This document shows, one piece after another, positions 7,145 through 11,529 of a stretch of DNA of 11,529 nt (within the stretch, counting starts at the first letter, position 1; every line of letters begins with the position of its first letter). The notes under the pieces are model-generated. The model saw nothing but the letters and a program-made list of their open reading frames with translations. It was not told where the DNA came from and did no database searches. The position numbers were made by a program, and so were the translations under genes. This DNA is from Crocinitomicaceae bacterium (GTDB taxonomy: Bacteria > Bacteroidota > Bacteroidia > Flavobacteriales_D > Crocinitomicaceae): positions 1-11,529 of the forward strand of contig JACJYW010000018.1 of the NCBI GenBank assembly GCA_020635955.1, written 5' to 3'.

Positions 7145-7267
7145 TCGTTTTTAGGTTAAGATTTTATTCACAAGATTTTTGAGAACACAGATCGCTTCGC
7201 TTACAGAACACGGACTACTTAAAGTCAAGATCCGTCCGTGTTCTGTGATCTGTCATCCTAAAAACGA
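7145..7267. repeat. Nested inverted repeats between the beta-barrel gene and the regulator gene
   Basis: Three nested sets of perfect arms share one axis. The inner pair is ACAGAACACGGAC (7203-7215) with its complement at 7234-7246. The middle pair is ACAGATC (7187-7193) with GATCTGT (7247-7253), directly continuous with the inner pair on one side and offset by 9 nt on the other. The outer pair is TCGTTTTTAGG (7145-7155) with CCTAAAAACGA (7257-7267); the latter covers the last three codons of the beta-barrel gene. As RNA from the - strand, the inner 20 bp would make a strong bulged hairpin 4 nt past the stop codon and could act as a terminator, although no U-run follows. It could instead be a dispersed palindromic element or the remnant of a small non-autonomous mobile element. 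Confidence 0.7.
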
Positions 7268-7776
7268 TATCCCACCTTAAAAGCTCCCGTCCAGTTTCCT
7301 TCTTTGAATGTATTTCGCTCAAACGCCGCTTCTACTGCCCAGTTGAAACCAGATTTCTTGATCTTATGAAGGCCAACAGGAACATAAATACTGTGATTCT
7401 GAACATCTCTTCCGTTATTATGAAATGCTGTATAAACACCCACATATGGTGTCATTTTCAGTCTTGTTCCACCAAGCAAATGATATCTGCCACCTAAAAA
7501 ATAACTGACATCACCTTGCTCATTTCTCAATCCTGCACCACCTTCTAAAGCAATTTTTGGTGTTAAGAAGCCGTCAATTGATCCTGACACCAACCCTCCA
7601 GGTCCAAAACCGGTTAGATTGACTCCAATTGGCCTTTCTGCTCTTAAATTCTTTTTGACTACCTCTTTATCTTTCCTAAACAAACTTTCATCATCCGGAA
7701 AACCTTTTGGATCATTCTCCACGGCAAATGATTGGATTGCAACCATTAACATGGTAATAATTAATCTTGGTTTCAT
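7258..7776 (-). CDS. Small outer-membrane beta-barrel-like protein
   Basis: The 172-residue protein has a signal peptide (residues 1-18, LMVAIQSFA) and then a charged segment (about 19-48, DDESLFRKDKEVVKKN). From about residue 49 onward it shows alternating hydrophobic strands with glycine and aromatic residues (GVNLTGFGPGGLVSGSIDG, YFLGGRYHLLGG, TPYVGVYTAFH, GFNWAVEAAFE). It ends in GAFKVGYRF, where the terminal phenylalanine is the usual signal for outer-membrane insertion by the BAM complex. The length would fit a six- to eight-strand barrel. I cannot assign a specific family or ligand. Its 3' end forms part of an inverted repeat. It lies downstream of the TonB-dependent receptor on the same strand, but 145 bp separate them and co-transcription is uncertain. 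Confidence 0.82.
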   Translation of the reverse strand: MKPRLIITMLMVAIQSFAVENDPKGFPDDESLFRKDKEVVKKNLRAERPIGVNLTGFGPGGLVSGSIDGFLTPKIALEGGAGLRNEQGDVSYFLGGRYHLLGGTRLKMTPYVGVYTAFHNNGRDVQNHSIYVPVGLHKIKKSGFNWAVEAAFERNTFKEGNWTGAFKVGYRF

Positions 7777-7921
7777 AGCTTATAGTTTTAATTTCACAAT
7801 ACAGAATTCTTTATCTGTAAGTTTTAGAAGCAAAAACAAACTACTTGCCAAAAGCTATTACACATGATTAACTGGCTGAATTAATGATTCAACTCGAGAG
7901 ATCTTGAATTAAACGGAACAA

Positions 7922-10258
7922 TTAGAATTTGAAATTGATCGCCAAAGAAGGCATAATCGGTAACTGATATACTTTCTGGTTCGTTACCCTGTTCACATAG
8001 AAAATATTCTTTCTACTGTAAACGTTAGTAACACCGGCAATGATCTCAAGCTTTAAGTTCTCTTTATTTTTGAAAGTAACCTCCTTTTTTAGGTTGATAT
8101 CTAAACGGTGATACGTTGGTAGCCTACCCGTATTTCCATCTTCATAAATGAAAGTAAGATCTTGCGCATTTCCAGTATTATAGTCCCCATCAACACTGTT
8201 GATCACTGGCTCTTCATACACACCAGCAGTTTGTTTGAATGGCAAACCAGTTCCCAAATTCCAACGAGAGGTAACCTCCCAGCTTTCATCTTTACCAAAT
8301 GAATAGGTAGCAATTAGGTTTATGTTATGTCTTCTGTCGAATACCGGGGCATATTCCTGAAATCCATCCCATCTTCTAACCCATCCATATGAATAGGCTG
8401 TCCAGATGTATAATTTTTTAGTAGAGTATTTAAAAACAATATCTCCACCGTAAGCATAACCATTCTCAATGATGTAATCTTTTTTGAAAATGTCATCAAT
8501 TTCAGAATTCTCAGAATTATCATCAAAGATCTTGTTTCTATTGATATTGGTCATTTGTGAGAAGTACTTGTAGTATCCTTCAATGTTCACTTTGATCTTA
8601 TCCGTCACGTCAATTTCAAATCCTCCAACTGCGTGATATGCTTTTTGAATACCATTCTTAATGGCCAATTCAGAACCATCTTTTTTGGTGAAATCTGCAG
8701 GAACCTGTGTTTTAGGTGGAGCTGTGATAAATCCATAGAATAAATTCACCACATCCTGGTCAGATGTAGTACTGGTAAAGTTTTGCGTGTAAAACCCTCC
8801 AGCAACTTTGAATCTCAATATTTCATTAATGTTGTATTTACCGCTAAATCTAGGTTCAACTGTGATCTGACCTACTGACGAATATGCCTGAACTCTTAAA
8901 CTTGGCTCCAAAATGATCTTTTTACCCTTTGACAAATGACGATAACTTACATAAGCTCCTGCCTCAATGGTATTTTGGTTTTGTTCGATTGGTCTGTTTA
9001 CCTCATTGAACGTCTTGAATTCTGTTGCAAAGTAGTTGAAGCCAAATCCATAATCCAATTTGTTCTTACCAGGTAAATAGTAGGTGAAATCAAAAGCCAA
9101 CTCCCCACCAAAAATACCAGATGTTCTAGGCGCCAAAGATTCTTCACTCAGTGAAATATCATAAGAAGAGAAGTTCAAACGTCCTTTCATGAACAATTCA
9201 GAATTGTTTGGTACGAAAATGAAATTGGTTCCTCCACCGTAACTTTTCCAGTTCAAATTAGAAACTGCCTGATAAACTACATCATCATTGAAAGAGAATC
9301 CGAATACAGAGAATTTATTGGCTCCATCTCCTTTAATTGAAATCTTACCATAAACATCCCAAAAATTAAAAGGCAAACCTTGTGTAGCACCAGATTCATC
9401 CTGATTGATATAGGGATAAAGTGTTTTTGAAGTCTGCTCCAATAAAGATGCTTTACCGCTCAAAACGAAAGAAATATTATCCTTTTTAGAAAGTGGTCCT
9501 TCCAACAACAAATTTGATGTAAATGGAGAGATTCCTACAGCACCTGCAAATCGTTTAGAGTTACCATCTCTATAAGTGATATCCATAACTGATGAAATTC
9601 TACCACCATATTTAGCATTAAATCCACCGGTATAAATATCTGCTGTTCTAATTAGATCTGTTTCGAAAACTGAAAAGAAACCAATAGAATGGAACGGGTT
9701 GTAAATCGTCATCCCATCAAGTAAGATCTTGTTTTGGATTGGCGTACCTCCACGTACATAAACCTGTCCTCCCTGGTCACCTGTAGTTACCACACCGGGT
9801 ACCGTTTGAAAGTATCCTGCAATATCAGAAACACCCCCAGTTACAGGTACTCTGAGAATGTCTTTCTTTGTGATCTTGATAACTGATGTCCTTGGATCAA
9901 CTTTAAGATCTTTATCTTCATGCACCACCTCTACAGGACCAAGTTCCTTTCCTTTCACCATTTCAATATTGATATCGGTGATCTTACCGTCTTCAACAGT
10001 TATTTGGTTAGAATATGAAGTAAACTGAGCTGCTGTAATTCTAATGGTATAAGTACCTGCCGGAACTTTAGGGATAGAGAACAAACCGTCCACATCAGTA
10101 TTCGCGAATTTTTCGGCTTCAACGATCACCACCTTTGCAAAGGGAACACCGTTTCCGTCCTCATCACTTTTAACAATACCCCTTACCGTTCCTCCCTGAG
10201 CAAATACGGCACCTACAAAAAATACTCCTAGAAAAATACTAGCTAGAATTCGAAGCAT
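7922..10258 (-). CDS. TonB-dependent outer-membrane receptor with carboxypeptidase-regulatory-like N-terminal domain
   Basis: The 778-residue protein has a signal peptide (1-20, VGAVFA-QGG). A carboxypeptidase-D regulatory-like beta-sandwich spans about 24-100 (TVRGIVKSDEDGNGVPFAKV, then VPAGTYTIRI). The plug domain spans about 125-228, with GGQVYVRGGTPIQNKILLDG, the phrase MTIYNPFHSIGFFSVFE and GGFNAKYGGRISSVMDI. The 22-strand-type barrel runs to the terminal phenylalanine (AINFKF). It would import a bound ligand using the TonB-ExbBD system. It is shorter than SusC-type receptors (around 1000 residues) and no susD gene follows, so it is not a typical polysaccharide locus. The plug and barrel style is like receptors for siderophores, cobalamin or peptides, but the ligand cannot be read from the sequence. 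No canonical TonB box is evident between the two N-terminal domains. It appears monocistronic. Confidence 0.95.
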   Translation of the reverse strand: MLRILASIFLGVFFVGAVFAQGGTVRGIVKSDEDGNGVPFAKVVIVEAEKFANTDVDGLFSIPKVPAGTYTIRITAAQFTSYSNQITVEDGKITDINIEMVKGKELGPVEVVHEDKDLKVDPRTSVIKITKKDILRVPVTGGVSDIAGYFQTVPGVVTTGDQGGQVYVRGGTPIQNKILLDGMTIYNPFHSIGFFSVFETDLIRTADIYTGGFNAKYGGRISSVMDITYRDGNSKRFAGAVGISPFTSNLLLEGPLSKKDNISFVLSGKASLLEQTSKTLYPYINQDESGATQGLPFNFWDVYGKISIKGDGANKFSVFGFSFNDDVVYQAVSNLNWKSYGGGTNFIFVPNNSELFMKGRLNFSSYDISLSEESLAPRTSGIFGGELAFDFTYYLPGKNKLDYGFGFNYFATEFKTFNEVNRPIEQNQNTIEAGAYVSYRHLSKGKKIILEPSLRVQAYSSVGQITVEPRFSGKYNINEILRFKVAGGFYTQNFTSTTSDQDVVNLFYGFITAPPKTQVPADFTKKDGSELAIKNGIQKAYHAVGGFEIDVTDKIKVNIEGYYKYFSQMTNINRNKIFDDNSENSEIDDIFKKDYIIENGYAYGGDIVFKYSTKKLYIWTAYSYGWVRRWDGFQEYAPVFDRRHNINLIATYSFGKDESWEVTSRWNLGTGLPFKQTAGVYEEPVINSVDGDYNTGNAQDLTFIYEDGNTGRLPTYHRLDINLKKEVTFKNKENLKLEIIAGVTNVYSRKNIFYVNRVTNQKVYQLPIMPSLAINFKF

Positions 10259-10276
10259 AAGTACAATTTAATTGGG

Positions 10277-10284
10277 CAAAGATA
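10277..10284 (-). promoter_or_regulatory. -7 promoter box of the TonB-dependent receptor gene
   Basis: On the - strand the sequence reads TATCTTTG, a perfect TAnnTTTG match, with 18 nt between it and the ATG at 10258. This would give a very short leader. No TTG is visible about 19 nt upstream, so the -33 element is missing or degenerate. Confidence 0.45.
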
Positions 10285-10362
10285 ATAGAATTAAGCTGAC
10301 CTTCCTGATTTTTAAGGCGCGGCTTAGCGAACTGTATGAAATGGGAATTGAATGGTGGTTAT

Positions 10363-11370
10363 TTAATGAAGAAGTTTGTAAACGAGTTCCTTCATAATAT
10401 CCGCGTCAGAAGCATTTCCCTTATTAACACCTTTGGAAATTAGATCGTATTCTCTAAGAATACTAAAGTTCCTGGAAACCATTTTAGGTGGGTGCTTACG
10501 CTTGTTCTTGTTGAGTTCCTGAGCTGCATAAGGGTGGATCTTAAGCATGCTTGCCAGTTTACCGGGATCATCAGTTTTAGCAAAGTGTGCTCTGAATAAT
10601 CGTTGATATAATCCGTACAAACTTCCCATTACCACAGTAATGTGCGTTGCTTTCGGGTTTTCACCAAAATATTGAACGATTTTATTCGCCTTCAGAACAT
10701 CCTTCTCTAAAATAGCATTGGTCAACTCAAATACATTATAATCTTTGGAAATTCCAATATTATCTTCGATATGTTTTTCGTTGATCTGTGCACCTTTAGG
10801 AAGTAAAATGAAAAGCTTGCCCAGTTCATTTGCTATTCGCTCTAATTCGTTACCTACGTATTCTGCAACAAGAGCACAGGCTTTATCTGTAATACTATAA
10901 CCTTTTGATCTAACAAAATCATTGATCCAGGTAGGTAATTGATAATCTTTTACCCCTTCAGATTCAAAGACAACCGCATTTTTTGCCAGGATCTTGTAGA
11001 TCTTTGAACGTTTATCAAACTTCTTGTATTTGTAGGCAAAAATGAGAATTGTTGAATGAGATGGCGACTCAAAGTATTTCTCAAAAGACTCCCATTGATC
11101 CAGCTTTTTATATTCCTGCGCTTCTTTCACGATCACTACTTGATATTCAGACATCATTGGTAAACGTGTTGCAGCATCTACTACATTGATTGGAGGTGTG
11201 TCTTTAGCGTAAACTACAGTTTGATTAAAATCCTTCTCACTTTCATCCAGTATAAAATCAGCCGCATGTTTAACTATAGAGTCAATATAATACGCCTCTT
11301 CCCCATGTAAAAAGTAAATGGGCTTGAATTTACGTTCCTTGAATTGCTTGAGAATATCTTCGTAGGTCAC
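10363..11370 (-). CDS. holA: DNA polymerase III delta subunit
   Basis: The 335-residue protein has the normal length and features of the clamp-loader delta subunit. The N-terminus carries the family phrase FKPIYFLHGEEAYYID (residues about 15-30). A segment with TILIFAYKYKKFDKRSKIYK follows, and then ELERIANELGKLFILLPKGA. The alpha-helical collar domain contains ISKDYNVFELTNAI and KATHITVVMGSLYGLYQRLF. Delta has an AAA+-like fold without ATPase motifs; it opens the sliding clamp for loading at replication forks. The start is GTG at 11370. The der stop codon lies in the same frame 9 nt upstream and blocks any earlier start. The short gap suggests co-transcription with der. No clear terminator is visible in the 104 bp before the next gene. 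Confidence 0.93.
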   Translation of the reverse strand: MTYEDILKQFKERKFKPIYFLHGEEAYYIDSIVKHAADFILDESEKDFNQTVVYAKDTPPINVVDAATRLPMMSEYQVVIVKEAQEYKKLDQWESFEKYFESPSHSTILIFAYKYKKFDKRSKIYKILAKNAVVFESEGVKDYQLPTWINDFVRSKGYSITDKACALVAEYVGNELERIANELGKLFILLPKGAQINEKHIEDNIGISKDYNVFELTNAILEKDVLKANKIVQYFGENPKATHITVVMGSLYGLYQRLFRAHFAKTDDPGKLASMLKIHPYAAQELNKNKRKHPPKMVSRNFSILREYDLISKGVNKGNASDADIMKELVYKLLH

Positions 11371-11379
11371 GAAGTAAAA

Positions 11380-11529
11380 TTACTTCTTTCTGAAGAAAAT
11401 TCGGATAGGTACTCCTTCAAAATTGAAATTTTCTCTCAACCTGTTTTCGACATATCTTTTGTAAGGATCTTTAATGTATTGAGGAAGATTACAAAAGAAT
11501 GCAAAGCTAGGCGCGTGCGTTGGCAACAT
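11380..11529 (-). CDS. der: GTPase Der (EngA), C-terminal end only
   Basis: Forty-nine codons and a TAA stop are visible; the gene continues beyond the window edge, so the ATG at the edge is internal and not the start. The visible part reads PSFAFFCNLPQYIKDPYKRY followed by VENRLRENFNFEGVPIRIFF and RKK, which is the closing part of the KH-like domain that ends Der/EngA. Der is a double-GTPase protein that acts in assembly of the large ribosomal subunit. The two GTPase domains are outside the window. The call rests on the strongly conserved FxFFCN, ENRLRE and GVPIRI motifs. Confidence 0.9.
   Translation of the reverse strand: MLPTHAPSFAFFCNLPQYIKDPYKRYVENRLRENFNFEGVPIRIFFRKK

Noticed and set aside
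7887..7909. ATTCAA/TTGAAT hairpin downstream of the TonB-dependent receptor gene
   Set aside because: The stem is 6 bp of mostly A-T pairs with an 11-nt loop and no T-run on the - strand; it could be a terminator but is not better than chance in this AT-rich gap.
7922..10258. SusC-type polysaccharide utilisation locus
   Set aside because: The receptor is about 200 residues shorter than SusC, and no SusD or glycoside hydrolase gene is nearby.
11380..11529. Separate small protein starting at the ATG at the window edge
   Set aside because: The residues match the end of the Der KH-like domain, so the ATG is internal to a longer gene.

Overview
The window is a stretch of a Bacteroidota chromosome, most likely Flavobacteriales-like. 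The phylum call rests on four things: a batC-batD-batE tail of the Bacteroides-type aerotolerance operon, a TonB-dependent receptor with an N-terminal carboxypeptidase-regulatory-like domain, outer-membrane proteins ending in an aromatic residue, and perfect TAnnTTTG (-7 type) boxes in front of two genes instead of E. coli-like promoters. The DNA is AT-rich, no strong Shine-Dalgarno sequences are evident, and three of the genes start with GTG. The class-level call is an inference.

Layout. Positions 1-3083 (+ strand) carry a tightly packed Bat operon end: batC (5' cut by the window edge), batD (starts directly after the batC stop) and batE (4-nt ATGA overlap). It meets a - strand cluster tail to tail across an 11-bp inverted repeat at 3107-3141. 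That cluster, read from 5881 down to 3161, encodes a secreted protein of unknown function, an ECF sigma factor and a membrane protein that is probably its anti-sigma factor; the last two overlap by ATGA. A small lipoprotein gene (5992-6417, +) diverges from this cluster and ends in a TTAA shared with the stop of an orphan LuxR-type response regulator (6414-7088, -) whose receiver domain is unusual. Next come a nested inverted-repeat element (7145-7267), a small outer-membrane beta-barrel-like protein (7258-7776, -), a TonB-dependent receptor (7922-10258, -), and the pair der (3' end only) and holA (- strand, 9 nt apart).

How the genes fit together. Most of the window concerns the cell envelope: Bat proteins in the inner membrane and periplasm, an ECF sigma/anti-sigma pair that would relay an envelope signal, a lipoprotein, and two outer-membrane proteins. 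holA (clamp loader delta) and der (ribosome assembly GTPase) are housekeeping. There are no tRNA or rRNA genes, CRISPR arrays, transposase genes or phage genes. No intergenic gap exceeds 300 bases. I see no complete new system. The least explained parts are the nested inverted repeat near 7145-7267, the degenerate receiver domain, and the unknown secreted protein encoded ahead of the sigma factor.
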